Assembly: GCA_021018995.1 (NCBI GenBank)
Contig: CM037598.1
Span: 49,243,185 to 49,307,184 of the forward strand
Length of the DNA stretch: 64,000 bases
Origin: Chloranthus sessilifolius
Taxonomy: Eukaryota; Streptophyta; Magnoliopsida; Chloranthales; Chloranthaceae
Reading direction: 5' to 3'
Below the pieces are notes generated by a model that worked only from the letters and a program-made list of their open reading frames with translations, was not told the DNA's origin and searched no databases. Positions within the stretch are counted from its first letter, which is position 1, and every line of letters begins with the position of its first letter. Positions 1 to 11,192 of this stretch are shown here, one piece after another. The translations under genes were made by a program, and so were the position numbers.

Positions 1-2036
1 AAGTTTACACTGGCCCCTAAATCCAAGAGGGCTTTTCCAATGGTGTGGTTTCCGATTATGCCGGGGATAGTAGGTACCCTTGGGTCTTGTAATTTTTTAG
101 GTGTGGCGATGGACAGAACTGACTCAACATGCTCAACAGTAAAAACTCTTTCAGACAATTGCACCCTAGCTTTCCACTTTTGTGTGCAGAGGTCCTTTAA
201 AAGATTAGTATAGGCAGGGACTTGCTTTATGCTATCAAGTAGGGCCAGTTGATCCTGACCTGCTTGAAGGTCTCCAGCATTTCCTCCATCTGACATTCCC
301 TTTATCAAGAGGGAATGGGCAAGCTAGAGCTTGAGGAAATGGCAGCTGTGGCACTGCTGGTGCTACTATTGCATGCCTATTGCCATCATGGTCATATCTT
401 TTTCTATTTATTTTATCTTCATTTATTTCTTTATATTGGGACTCAACATCAACCCCATTATTTTGCCCTAGTTGATCCACAGCAGGGGACACAAGCCTCG
501 GCTCTTTGACACTAACAATCTTTTCATTTTTAGTTTCATTTTTTGTGACCTCCTGTTCACTGCCCACTAAATTATCAACCACCCTACCACTCTTAAGGGT
601 AGTTATGGCATCAGCATCCTCATGGGTAAAGGGTGTTTCTCTAATCAAGAGATGCCCTTTTGAATTCGTTAGGGGCTGACTAGGCAATTTTCCTTCTTCC
701 CTCCTATTCAGAGCATTGCAAATCTGTCCCAGCTGGTCCTCAATCGTCTTGATGCTCTGTCCATGAGAATTGATAGTTTGCACCAAGCTCTCCAAATTCT
801 GCATTGAAGCCAACATCTGCTCTTCAAATGAAGAGGATCTGGGCTGCTGTGGGGGCAGGGCCAACTGGTTAGATTGTGGGCAGGTAACAAAAAATTTTGC
901 CTTGGTGGGTAACATTGATTATATTGGTATTGGGGGTCTGTAAGGAGCTACCATTTGCTACTACTGTGACTGAGGTTAAGAATCTTGTCTCCACCTTAGA
1001 TTTGGGTAGTTCCTCCAAGAATACCCAGCAGGTTGCTACCCAAAAGTTTGAGCAGCATTAGCATGCTCCATAACAAAATTAGGAAATTAGTGGGCAAATG
1101 GACAATCATTAATAGAATGTGTGAGAGATTGGCATATCAGACATGCCTCGTCCACCTGTGCAACCATCCGGCGCTGCATCACATTCATCAATTTGTCAAA
1201 CTTCAAGCTCAGGTTGTCAACCTTTCTCTCCAGATCACCTTGCACCTTCACTTCATATATTCCACCTCTCGGGGTGGCCTCTTTCACCATCTTAGCTGTA
1301 GTCTGACTATCATTGTGTGACAGAGACTCCTGCTACATGGAATTTTCCCTTATTATGTCAAACAACTCTCGTGCTTCCTCAGCTGTCTTGTGGAGGTAAC
1401 TACCACCGTAGGAAGCATCCACCATATCCCTGCTCTTAGCATTAATTTCTTGATAAAACACTTGAACAAGCTACCACATTGGGATTTGGTGGTGGGGGCA
1501 TTATTTTAACATCTCCTAGAATCTTTCCCAAGCTTCAAAAAAATTCTCAGTTGAGGACTGAGTGAATGACAGAATATTTGTCCTCATCTGGCTTGTTTTG
1601 TTCATGGAAAGGAACTTAGTCAGGAATTTAGTTTGAAAGTCACTCCATGACTGTATGCTATTGGCTGGGAGCTTTGATAACCATGTGCTGGCTTTGTCCT
1701 TTAGTGAGAAAGAAAAAAGCCTCAATTTAGTGGCCTCAGGCCCCAAGCCAGCAATGTTGAAGGTAGTACAAAGTGCTAAAAACTGGTCGATATGCTTGTA
1801 GGGATCTTCGTTACCCAGCCCATGAAATAAATGGAACATACTGATGGTAGAGGATTTAATTTCATAGTTCCCCTCAATAGAGGGAAACTGAATGCAGAAG
1901 GGGGAGGTGTACTCCCCAGGTGCATTGTATTCTTTTAATGTCCTCTGCCTCTCAGCCATGATAGTTGGTTCAGTTTCAATAGCAGAGCCCTGTGGTGTGT
2001 CTAAGTCTAAGGATCCTTTCAACCTCTTAATTTAGA
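1..2036 (-). pseudogene. E gag and start of protease (fossil)
   Basis: The N-terminal gag domain is at 1516-2022 (FCIQFPSIEGNYEIKSSTIS, FNIAGLGPEATKLRLFSFSL, FEAWERF). A cysteine motif segment lies at 1087-1290 (ACLICQSLTHSINDCP). The linker toward the protease is at 235-915 (SIKTIEDQLGQICNALNRRE, TTLKSGRVV). Positions 1-130 match the start of the protease region of element A by DNA similarity. The family's role is capsid formation and polyprotein maturation. The coding part is broken. Identification rests on close similarity to elements A and F in this window and on known Athila-type gag wording. Confidence 0.8.
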
Positions 2037-2395
2037 AGTTCTAGCTCAGGGTTTAAAGACCTTCTACCATGCATATATCCACACCCAGAGTAAGTATAGA
2101 AAATGCTTACAAGCACACACAAAAAATATTTGAAATAAAAATCAGCAGCTCCACAGATGTACACTAAACAAACACAAGGAAGTAAGCATAAACAGACTGA
2201 GATTTAGGGGGAAGGAAGTGCAAGCAGAGCTGGCTACACTCCAGCTACAACTTTAGCTTCTCCCTTCTTCTGCTGTCCATTTCTGCAAAATGCCACAAAG
2301 AATCGGTAGTACTTTTATTCTAGATTAGTCACAACTACAAAGAATTGGTTAGTCTAAATTATAATACAACTCAGGCCTACTAAAAAGATCAATAG
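2037..2395 (-). other. E leader between primer site and gag
   Basis: About 360 bases of untranslated leader between the primer binding site and the gag start. No ORF, hairpin or repeat stands out. Confidence 0.5.
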
Positions 2396-2413
2396 TCCCC
2401 GACAGTGATGCCA
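2396..2413 (-). other. E primer binding site, tRNA-Asp type, degenerate
   Basis: The minus strand reads TGGCATCACTGTCGGGGA, directly inside the LTR after a short AGTGTT spacer. It is a decayed form of TGGCGCCGTTGCCGGGGA, the complement of the plant tRNA-Asp(GUC) 3' end, which is intact in elements A and B. Confidence 0.7.
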
Positions 2414-4030
2414 AACACTTGTTGTTCGTTATTTCAAACTGCTGCTATTTTATTAAGAACAGTGGAGAGAATAAATCCAGAGTGAAGATGTGGAGATGGG
2501 TCATTACAACAAGTCTAAAACACACACAGTCCTGCAAGATACAGGGGTCCATTATAGCAAGTTTTGATAAGTAAGCCTTTGTCCCACAGAAAAATTGATC
2601 AAGAACCCAAAATGGGCTATAATAGTAGCCCTCCGAATTGGGCTACAAATCTGACAATCCTAAAGAAAGGGAGTTGGGTGTCATAACTACACTAAATTAA
2701 TCCTAAAAATAGAGAAATAAAATACAGCCCTATCCTAAAGAAAGGGTTAAGAGGAAGATGGTGGTAGTTTGTGCCAAAATAAAATACAAAAATTATAAGA
2801 AGTAAGCAAGTTATGCTAGAGTCAAAGCAGTGATGTAACTCAGATTTAGTCTGTCTCTGCAGTGCTCCTTGCTGAGACGCTATTAAAAGCCTCAACAAGG
2901 TAAAAATATTCGGTTTAACCCAAGCCATTTGGGATACTCTTAGTGCTATACTCTATCCATTCTAATGGTCACAGGGTATCCGATAGAGTCTGTCAAATCC
3001 CATGGGTTAAAACAGACATTGCCAATCTAACCCAGAGGAGTGGACTGATCATTCCCCCAGCCATTAGGCCAGATCAAGCCATGAATACTATTACAGTACA
3101 ATGTAATGCCAGCTCTACAAGATCCTCAGACCTATGCACAGACCTGGCTGACATCCATAGGTATTCCAACCCATAAGATTCTAAGTGCTTTGCTATGGCC
3201 AACTGCTCACTAGTGCCCACAAAAAGGACCATGCAACAGGTTGAATAAGGCTTTAGATTTAGCTGGTCATTACTACAAATGGCCTGTAATGACTCAGCCT
3301 CAAGCTACAATTACTACAAAGAGATCATATTTAACATTTGATGTCGGCTAGGTAAAACAGAGGGGAACTAGTTTCTGTACAAACCTCCTCACAAGGCTCT
3401 AGAAGCTCTTGTGCAGGGGAGAAGAATCCTTCTCAAACATGTGAATGGGCACAACCTTAGGGCTATACTCTGTCCACTTGAATGTTCACAGGGTATCCCA
3501 TTGGTCTATCCATCCCACAAAGGCCTGAGAAAGAACATGGAAACTGCTGCAACCACCATGGTCCATAGGCCTTCGAGCTCCCTGGATCTCGCTACAGATC
3601 CAACATTGCTTTCCATGGGGCTATCAAACCAAGGGAAATTAGATGGTAAATAATAGACCTACCAAAAACTGAATGGGCTAGTCCCAAATACATGGATCTT
3701 ATAGACATCTAAAGAAACCATAAGATCTTTAGATTCAATTAAGTATTAAAACGACAATCTATTGATGAACACAAAACTTACAATGAACGATCTCCAGGCT
3801 GTAGCCTGTACACAACTGCTCATCTAAAAATCCCAACGTATTTTAAAAACCTATTACAAACTGAAAATAAAATTAAACCTAGCTACTTACAGGGGGGTTT
3901 GACAATAAGTGTTGGGCTAAGAGAGAAGAAAAATAGGTAAAAGAGATTATCAAACTCTAACCGTAGCCTGCTGGAGTTCTCAGCCAACAGAGGATGAAGG
4001 AAAGATGAAAATAATAAACTCTAAATATAG

Positions 4031-4038
4031 CTTATATA
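4031..4038 (-). promoter_or_regulatory. TATA box of LTR E
   Basis: TATATAAG on the minus strand. It sits at the same relative place as the TATA boxes of LTRs C (32744-32751), A and B, downstream in LTR sense of the CG-word cluster. Confidence 0.5.
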
Positions 4039-4139
4039 CTGTATCAAAACGGCCTTAGCTCTAAGGAGATTAACCCTAATTTTTCTAGCAGACGTGGCAC
4101 TTTTTTAACCCTTGGATGCCTGGAGATATGCGCCTCAAA

Positions 4140-4760
4140 ATTTGCACCTCGAGAAGTGTGCTCTAGCCTTGGGAAATTCCTAAAAGGTCCTTGAGTTAAA
4201 ACTGAGAAGTGGAGAGCCCGAGCATCGCGGGGCTACTATCTACTTTTAGCTCATTCGCGCAGTTGCTTTGCCTTTGCAGAGTTGCCTTTGGCTGGTGGGA
4301 AGTGCTTGCTCGTGTGTTAGCTATTCATTTGAACACGCAGTTTGCTGGCATTGTAATGCTATCACAGAGATGATCTGGAGTGCCAGGATTTCTCGCTTAG
4401 TTGAGCTTCAGAAGCTCTGTCTCGCTAAGTACTCGCGCATTTATTCTCCTGCGCTTGTATAGTTAATGGTAAGGCTTTAGAGTACACGAGATCTGCGCGA
4501 AGAGAATTCTGGGTGTCTCTCACTTCCAGGGCTACGCGAGAGCTCTGTGAGGTGACATTTTGTTCAGTGTACATATGGACTCGCTGTGTTCTTCGCACGA
4601 CTACTTTGAGGCTTGATCTCCGCGAGAGCTTTGCGGCCACAGATTTTGGGGACTTTAACCTGCGAGATCTTTGTGAGGTCATTTCAGCCATCCTTCTGAC
4701 TGCGTAGCGTATCTGTACGAGGGCCTCTTCCACTGCATCTTTAGCTTCGCGAGGAAGCTC
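4140..4760 (-). repeat. CG-word cluster in U3 of LTR E (GCGAGA type)
   Basis: More than ten scattered copies of variants of CGCGAGA, CTCGCTAA and TCGCG, mixed with GCTTCAGAAGCTC spacers. The copies are irregularly spaced and degenerate, so this is not a simple tandem repeat. Comparable clusters with other words lie at the same place in LTRs A, B, C and F. Confidence 0.6.
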
Positions 4761-5111
4761 CTCAACTCTGTGAGGTCTATCTTTTACTACTCTGGTGCAT
4801 TGCACTTACTGTTGTCGTAGTCTCCTCCCTTCTCACCTAACTTCATTCATCTGCTAGACTTTGGTCAGTGGTGATCAGCAATAATGAGTCACCATGGTGA
4901 TCACTACGAAGGTGTCCCATTAGGCTTTGTCTCAGCTATCATCTTTGAGTGTATTCTCTCTCTCTTTTGGGCCAAAAAGCAAGGAGTTTATATTAAGCTG
5001 CATATTTTATTGCTAACTACAAAACATACTTAACAAATGATTATTAGTCTGCTTCAAGGTTCAGCAAAGGCTAAGTTAAAAGGTGAAAAGTGGTACTTTT
5101 AGTGAATAACA

Positions 5112-5805
5112 GCCAACTGCTAGAGTTACCAAAGACCCCATTCCTAAAGGAAAGTTGTATGAATTGACTATTTTCAATGACCTGGGGAGGAAGGTGGATA
5201 GTTTGTCCTTAAAATTTGATAAATTGCTGAGTGTGGTGCAGCCCCACATGGCTGCACAGATAGAGAAGGCATGTTTGATATGCCAATCCCAAATTCTCTC
5301 CATTCGAGATTGTCCCTCTACTAGTCTATATCCTGACATGGTCATAGAGCATGCCAATGCAGCTCAAGCTTATGGGCAGCATCAGCCTGCGGGGAACCCA
5401 TGGAGAAACCACCCCAATTTAAGGTGGCATCAAGAAAATTTTCAGCAATCCTAACAGCAGCAGCAACTGATGCCCCATAGACCCTAGCAGTTGCAACTAA
5501 CCTCTTTCCCCAATCGTCAGTACCAGCAGCCAATGGCCCAGCAAAGTCTCATGTCATTAGCACCCCCACAAGCCAGTACACCTTCCTTTGAGGAGCAGGT
5601 TTTGTCCTCATTGCAAAACCTCAGCTCTTTAACACAGACTGTGCTTTCCCACAATCGGAGCATCAAAAAGATTGAGGACCAGCTTGGTCAACTCTCCAAT
5701 GCTCTAACTAAAAGGGAAGTGGGCAGACTCCACAATCAACCATTGAATAATCCTAAGGGGCTGCACATGGTGGGTGATTCTTCGTCGGAAGAAGTTGATA
5801 GATAG
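5112..5805 (+). pseudogene. F gag C-terminal part (fossil)
   Basis: The reading at 5155-5454 carries GRKVDSLSLKFDKLLSVVQP, the cysteine motif ACLICQSQILSIRDCP and NPWRNHPNLRWHQENFQQ. The reading at 5491-5805 carries PSFEEQVLSSLQNLSSLTQT and SIKKIEDQLGQLSNALTKRE. These match the C-terminal half of the gag of elements E and A. The N-terminal gag lies beyond the E insertion. Broken. Confidence 0.75.
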
Positions 5806-6207
5806 CCAGGTAGTTTTTGAACCAAAAAGAGGTGTAGAAGGTCAAGACAGATGGGTACCTTGCTGCAGATTTAGATTTAAGCATGCTATTTTATTTTTTT
5901 TTGTTCACTATTTTTGTGTTTTCTTTCTTAGAATACCTTTGTTTTCTATTTTTTTTTTGTTTTATATGTTTGATTACTGATTTTTTATACTTTGTTTTGC
6001 TATTTTTATGTCTGATTTTCTATTTTTGTAGGAATGTGCTTCTATTTCTTTCATTTGTATAGCATTCTTTCAATTTTTCTGTCAATAAATTCAGTTTTGA
6101 GCTTTTATTTCTTCTTTCTTTTATGCAAATAGTTCATTCTTTATTGTTTGAAAACCCTGCTACCCCTAGCTACTCACTGAGCAAACATTGAGGACAATGT
6201 TCATCTT
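5806..6207 (+). other. F junction and start of 3' region
   Basis: T-rich, non-coding. The gag wording stops and the sequence passes directly into the 3' region, ending with the GAGGACAATG motif that precedes the upstream polypurine tract. Nothing else is seen. Confidence 0.5.
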
Positions 6208-6223
6208 AGGTTTGGGGGTATGG
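6208..6223 (+). other. F upstream polypurine-like tract
   Basis: AGGTTTGGGGGTATGG, preceded by TTGAGGACAATG. It is almost the same as the tract beside the LTR at 7852-7865, which lies about 1.64 kb further on. Equivalent upstream tracts occur in A, B and C at similar distances. Confidence 0.65.
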
Positions 6224-7827
6224 CAGGGTATGCCAATGGAATAGTTAATGCTAGTGCAGTAGTGTTGGATTAAAATAAAGTGAATTTCCACCCGATTTTT
6301 GCAAAAAGAGGAAATTACAAAAAACATTTTAAAACTGAAATCTGTTGTAAGTCTAACATTTTCATGCAGCAAATGTCACAAAATTTTTCACAATTGGTGC
6401 TTAGTGAACCAAAAAAAAAAGAAATTGTAAGGATATATCCCAAGAATTTAGTGGAAGAACATACCCAATGAGATTTGGACCTGTAGAAAAATTCTTTGAA
6501 GAGTGTTTTGGAAATTTTTTCTGCTCTAAGGACTGATTAAACCTACTATTTTTCACTAGAAGTTGTGCACTCCAAGTTAAAACAGCTTGATAGTACTCAT
6601 GACATTAAAGACATGATATAAAGCCTTCATTTGGACAGTTTGATCATAAAAATCCCTACCTTTTGAACTGCCCTTGATACACACTATTTGAGCCTTAAAA
6701 ATCCAAGCTTTCTTTGACAAAAACTAGAGAATTTGAACCCAAACTCAATTACTTGCTTCAGCATGACCCTCACTCTGAGATTTCAGAAGGTAAAGGAGAA
6801 GAAGTTGAAGAAGGTGGAGCTGGTTTAACATTTGGTCGAAGAAGAAGAAAGGATATTTGATGACAGCAGTGTAGCTATAGCTTTCCAGCCCATATAAAAA
6901 AAAAAAAAAAATGAAATGAGAAAAATATAAAGAAAAGCATACAAAAAGAGAAAAAATAGAAAAACAAAACAAAAAGAGAAATAGAAATCAAGAAAGTGCT
7001 TCATTGGTAAATTTGAAAAGAAGAGAAGAAGTTGATCACTTTGGCTCTGAAAATTAAAAAAGAAGATGAAGTTATGCTGAAATGAAGAAAATGAAGTCAT
7101 GAATCATCTCCTTCCTTTGCTGATTTCTCAGTCTTTGAATCCTTTTATACTCCTTTATTCTTTTAAACCTCAAACCATAAGCCACATTACAACCCAATAA
7201 AAAGACCCAACTGATCTGAAAAGGATTGAGTTGTCATGTGGAGATGAGGAACTGTGTAATCTATGGTAAAAAAGGCTAGAGGATTTCAGGAATTAGTAGC
7301 ATTGCTTATGCTCATGCTTGCAGTCCAATTTTAGGGTTGTAACTACTCTTGAGCTGGAGTGAAATGATACACCATCTATTTTTATTTTGAGTGACAACTT
7401 TGGTGAGACTTGGGTCTGAAATTGAGTATGTTGGGGGCATTATCCAAACAAAATTCTAAAATTAATGGTGGGCTTTGCACTAATTTTCACACACAACACC
7501 CTTGATATGACCTGAGTGATTGTGGAGGAACTTATACCTGATTTCAGTATTAAATTGTTGTTTTATTGTTGTGACTCCTCTAAAAAAATTAAAAGAATAA
7601 GGTGTGGAATGAATTTTATTTCTTTGAACTCTGTTTTGACATGTTGCACTAACATTAACTATTTTATTAAGAAGTTTGTGGATATCTTCACTAAACACCC
7701 TCAGGAGACTTCACTCCTTCACTAGGGATCACCTACGGTTTTAAAAGGCTTGGTGCATTTGCAAAATGCATCCGTGCTCCCTACGAAAGTGGTATTTATG
7801 TTTTATAGAATAATGGTTTAATTTTCA
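6224..7827 (+). other. F 3' untranslated region
   Basis: About 1.6 kb without a coding frame that can be supported. It holds blocks also present, in the opposite orientation, in the 3' UTRs of A, B and C: the GACAGTTTG block near 6635, the TTGATACACACTATTTGAGC block near 6675, the GTGGAGATGAGGAACTGTG block near 7238, the CTTATGCTCATGCTTGCAG block near 7303, and the hairpin block at 7700-7800. An A-run lies near 6897. Confidence 0.6.
7725..7781 (+). other. Conserved 3' UTR hairpin, F copy
   Basis: The outer arms are GGGATCAC (7725-7732) and GTGCTCCC (7774-7781). The inner arms are GGTGCATTT (7752-7760) and AAATGCATC (7764-7772). TTTAAAAGGCTT lies between the left arms. The same layout with different arm bases is seen in C (33814-33870) and B (about 39593-39652). 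Confidence 0.6.
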
Positions 7828-7865
7828 CTTTGCTCGAGGACTGACAAAGATCAGGTTTGGGGGTG
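7828..7865 (+). other. F polypurine tract with preceding hairpin
   Basis: A hairpin CTTTG...CAAAG (7828-7849) with a GAGGACT loop is followed by CAGGTTTGGGGGTG, which ends exactly at the LTR. The tract primes plus-strand DNA synthesis in this family. The hairpin is conserved in A, B and C. Confidence 0.7.
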
Positions 7866-8569
7866 TGTTAAACACTGATTTATGACCACTTTCTATCCCT
7901 TTAACTTGACTTTTGGTAGAACTTAGAGTAATTAATAACTGCTTTTAAGTATGTCTTGCAGCCAGGAATAAATATGCAGCATAATGTAGTTTTCCATACA
8001 AAAGTGCCAAGAAAAAGAGATTAGAATCATCCAATAGAGCTGAGACAAGTGGGGCCCATGGCCTGAAAGACAGTTGTTGCTATTGTAGTAAATGGTATAA
8101 CAAAGTAGCCCAAGCCTCAGCATCTTCAGCTCTAAACTATCAAAAAGATCATCTTCAGCTATGTGCATACCAAAATACAAGAGCTACAACAGATGGGACC
8201 TGAACAGCAAAGAGGCTCAGCAATATATGGGAGTGTGCACACTAGAACAGCCATGTGGTTCACCATCTTCTGCAGTAACACATGCATGCAGTCCAAGCCT
8301 TAATAGCAGCAGTTGTGTGCACATTAAAGGGCTGCACATTAGAACACCAGCTGCAGCAGCAATGTATGAGGGAAGCTGCACACATAAATAGTTCTAGCAC
8401 TATCACGAGCTATGGAGTTGACAAATGTAAACATCAGCAGCAACAAGCTGCAGATTTGTGCACTAAAACAACCTTGATGATCTTGAGTAGCACACTATAG
8501 ACCCACACACTTCAACCATTCAAGATGTTGATGAGCAGCTGTTGTGCAGAATTAGAGCACCTCATGTGT

Positions 8570-9240
8570 ACAACAAACAACCTCTCGAGTTTTGAGCCTG
8601 AGAACCTGAAGCATAAAGCATGGCTGAAGCTTCATGAAAGAACTTGGGCAGATATGAAAATATACATGCAAGCATTCAAGCAGTTCATCAGCTGAAGTTT
8701 AACCTGTCAAGTGGTATTTCACTGCTGAAATTGAACCCCACGAATGGAGCTGAAGCTAGAGGACCAACCTGTCGAATGGAGGCTGAAGCAAACAACTCCA
8801 CGAATAGTTGAATTCAACCTGTCGACTTGCTTCAGTACCTGTTGAGTTCACTTAAGCAACCTATCGAAGTGTAAATGCCTGCTGAAGTGAACTTCACGAA
8901 TAGTTCTGAGGCTGGTAGAGAACCTGCTGGGTAGTTCACCCATGAGGAAATGATCTTGTCGAGTAGTTCCTTGGGAGCTCCAGTACCTGTCGAGCTCTAC
9001 CTTCAGCAACCATTCCAACCTCTCGAGTTGATCATTCTTCAGCCACAAATATGTCGAGCTCGACCATTTCAGCAAGGCAACCTTCAACCTCTCAAATAAT
9101 TTAGCCAATCTATCGAGCTAGTCATTGTTGAAGCTCAAACCTATTGAATGGTTCATTGAGCCACTCGAATAGAGTGCTGAAACCCTCCTCAACCTCTCAA
9201 GCTGCTTTAGAACTTCTTCAAACTCTTGAAGCTCGGGCTC
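8570..9240 (+). repeat. CG-word cluster in U3 of LTR F (CTGTCGAGT type)
   Basis: About twenty degenerate copies of words such as CCTGTCGAGTT, CCTCTCGAGTTG and CACGAATAGTT, alternating with GCTGAAG. The position matches the clusters of LTRs A, B, C and E, but the word is different. Confidence 0.6.
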
Positions 9241-9349
9241 CATTGGGTTCTAACTATTTTTAGCCATTACCAAGGGTCGGTGGGGGCAATTTTAAGACTT
9301 CCAACAAGCATTTTTAGGTGGGAATAATCAAACCATTTCAGCTTAGCAT

Positions 9350-9480
9350 AATTGCAAATATTCTTTCTTCTTATTGGCTAAAATACCAATCACTTGGATC
9401 AGAATAAACCAAATCAATCCCTCTTCTCCGATTGGTCAAAAATAAAGCACAGGGATCAATACATATGAATAAATAAGAAA
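9350..9480 (+). promoter_or_regulatory. CCAAT boxes and possible TATA of LTR F
   Basis: TTATTGGC, ACCAATCA and GATTGGTC lie within 90 bases, followed by an AATAAATAAG stretch near 9466 that could act as a TATA element. This copies the order seen in LTRs A and B. Transcription start is inferred only from this order. Confidence 0.35.
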
Positions 9481-10838
9481 GTGATTTTTGTGGTTTGGTA
9501 GCAAGGAAGCAAGGAATAATCTAAGTTTTCCTTGACTCAGTTAGGTGTAATTTTAGGTTTCATTTCCCTCTTTTTCCCCCTCTTTTCTCTCCCTAATCCA
9601 GCATGTTGGATTAGATCTAGATAGCAACAAAAGGCTGATTTGAATTGTAATCGGATCTGTTAATTCATAGTGAGGAAGCTCGTATTATTGCACAGATTGC
9701 AGGCTTGATGGCAAAGCGTTGACACTTTTGTTTAGGCAATGTAAAGTTATTTTTCTAGTTTCATTAGATTTGTGATTTGCCTAATCAATTGCTTTAGAAT
9801 TTTGGAGATCTAATGTTGCCTGAGCTTGTAGCCTTGCTACCATAGTGCCTGCAGTAATTTTCATGTTCCATTCTTTATTCCCATGGCTGGAGTAAATCTA
9901 TAGGATGATCTGTGACCATTCAAGTGGATAGATCATAGCCTTAGGGCTAATCCAAAATTGAGGGTGAAATTGAATTCTTCCTCTTTGCACTTGAACTTGA
10001 AGCCAAGATCCGACTCGTGCTCTGATTTCTAGATCTGTTTTCAATGAAGAGATCTGAAGTTGTGCAGAGATTTTAGCCTTGTGAGCTAGGTCATTGTAAG
10101 TTGTTTGAAGCAATGACCAACTGAGTTTACATCCCCATTCAATCTGTACTTTTTAGTGGTTCTCACTAGATTAGTGTGGATTGTTTGATCCAATTGATGC
10201 ATGAGTTTGTAGCCTTGCAAACATAGTGGCTCCAATGGTTTTCTTGTTTCAAATTGGGCCTTTGGATTAAATGAAATCTCTAGGATGCTCTGTGACCATT
10301 CAAGTGGACAGATCATAGCCTTAAGATCAGTTTAAACCTTTAGTTTAGATTGGATTCTTCTACCTTGCACTTGTGCTTGTAGCCCAATGAAGGTCAGCTG
10401 TTGATCAATTTCTTAATCTATTTTACAATAAAAACCAGCCCTATAGTTGTCTATTTCTCCCCACTTTATATTTTATTTCTTCATTCACCTTCATCTTCCT
10501 TTAATTCTTTCTTTTATTTTGGTTTTGTAGTTTAGATTTAGTTTAGTTGTGACACCCAAAAAACTCTCTTTCTTTCCCTGATTTCTTTGAACAGGCTAGA
10601 ATTTCCAGATCTGTAGCAGATCTAGAGACCTACTAGATTTTTAGATTATCACTCCTTGTGGGACAAACTCTTACTTTTAAAATATGTTAAAACAGCCCTG
10701 ATTCTTGTGGGACTAAGTTTAGAATGCTATCTGTGTGTTGAATCAATCCATTCGATTTGGTATAATTTTTGTTGCCATTGATTTTTACCATTCCACCTTT
10801 TAATAAATATATCAGCACAACATTTCAATAACACAACA

Positions 10839-11190
10839 AAGGTTAGGAATTTTTAAGGTATTCTTAGGTTAAGAAGGTTTCCTCCTTAGGGTTCCAGTTG
10901 CCGTATTACACTTCTTCCTTGGGGAATTTTGACTGTACATGCCCCACTTTTTATTTTTTATTTGTTTTGTTCTTTTTACTTTATTCAGACATCTGCTCTT
11001 TATGATTTTTCTTTTATGATTTTATTTAGATTTGATGGTAACTATTTTTCTCCTTTTTTTTTATTTGGTATATACACTTTTTTCGTCTTCTTTTCTGGGG
11101 AGGGGTTTAACGAAAGAAAGGTAAATGGCTCAACGACTGTAGCAAGGGTATAACCGTTCAAGGATGCTATTTTTTACTACTTCGCTTTAA
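10839..11190 (+). repeat. Inverted 83-base copy plus T-rich flank
   Basis: Positions 10840-10922 are an inverted, roughly 85-90% similar copy of 13941-14022. The rest to 11190 is T-rich with no coding signal. The stretch is the right-hand target flank of element F and suggests that F inserted into a Tat/Ogre fragment lying opposite to G. Confidence 0.6.
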
Positions 11191-11192
11191 AA

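Larger units (their letters stand above)
1..5111 (-). mobile_element. Element E: Athila-like Ty3/gypsy retrotransposon, 5' part
   Basis: On the minus strand this reads 5' LTR (2420-5111), primer site (2396-2413), leader, gag and the start of the protease, then runs off the left edge of the window. The gag wording matches that of element A (same order and near-identical motifs such as FCIQFPSIEGNYEIKSST). Its 5' LTR abuts a plus-strand gag fragment of element F, so E appears to have inserted into F. It is broken, with several breaks in the coding part. The primer site is degenerate, so it looks older than A. The 3' LTR and any target duplication lie outside the window. Confidence 0.85.
2420..5111 (-). 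repeat. LTR of element E (5' LTR), about 2.7 kb
   Basis: In plus-strand coordinates it begins TGTTGTTCG and ends GAATAACA. It shares several blocks with LTR C: the CTGCAAGATACAGGG block near 2532, two copies of the GTCACAG/ATAG hairpin (2945-2988 and 3461-3505), a TATATAAG box on the minus strand at 4031-4038, and a CG-rich word cluster at 4140-4760. Its long length and drift from LTR C suggest an old copy. A partner LTR is not in the window. Confidence 0.8.
5112..10838 (+). mobile_element. Element F: Athila-like retrotransposon, shortened, 3' part
   Basis: On the plus strand: a gag tail (5112-5805), then almost at once the 3' untranslated region with two polypurine tracts (6208-6223 and 7852-7865), then the 3' LTR (7866-10838). 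The span normally holding protease, RT, RNase H, integrase and the 3' ORF is absent, so this is a large-deletion derivative like B. Its 5' end is beyond the left edge, separated by the insertion of E. It is clearly broken. Confidence 0.8.
7866..10838 (+). repeat. 3' LTR of element F, about 3.0 kb
   Basis: Begins TGTTAAACACTG directly after the polypurine tract and ends AACACAACA. It shares the Athila-like LTR order with C and E: CG-word cluster (8570-9240), ATTGG/CCAAT boxes (9350-9440), two GTGACCATTCAAGTGGA hairpins (9896-9940 and 10280-10320), and the CTTACTTTTAAAA block near 10670. The partner LTR is outside the window. Confidence 0.75.

Noticed and set aside
6890-6915. A-run as the tail of a SINE or LINE
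   Set aside because: No body, promoter boxes or target duplication nearby; it lies inside the F 3' UTR. The A-run near 41255 was rejected for the same reason.
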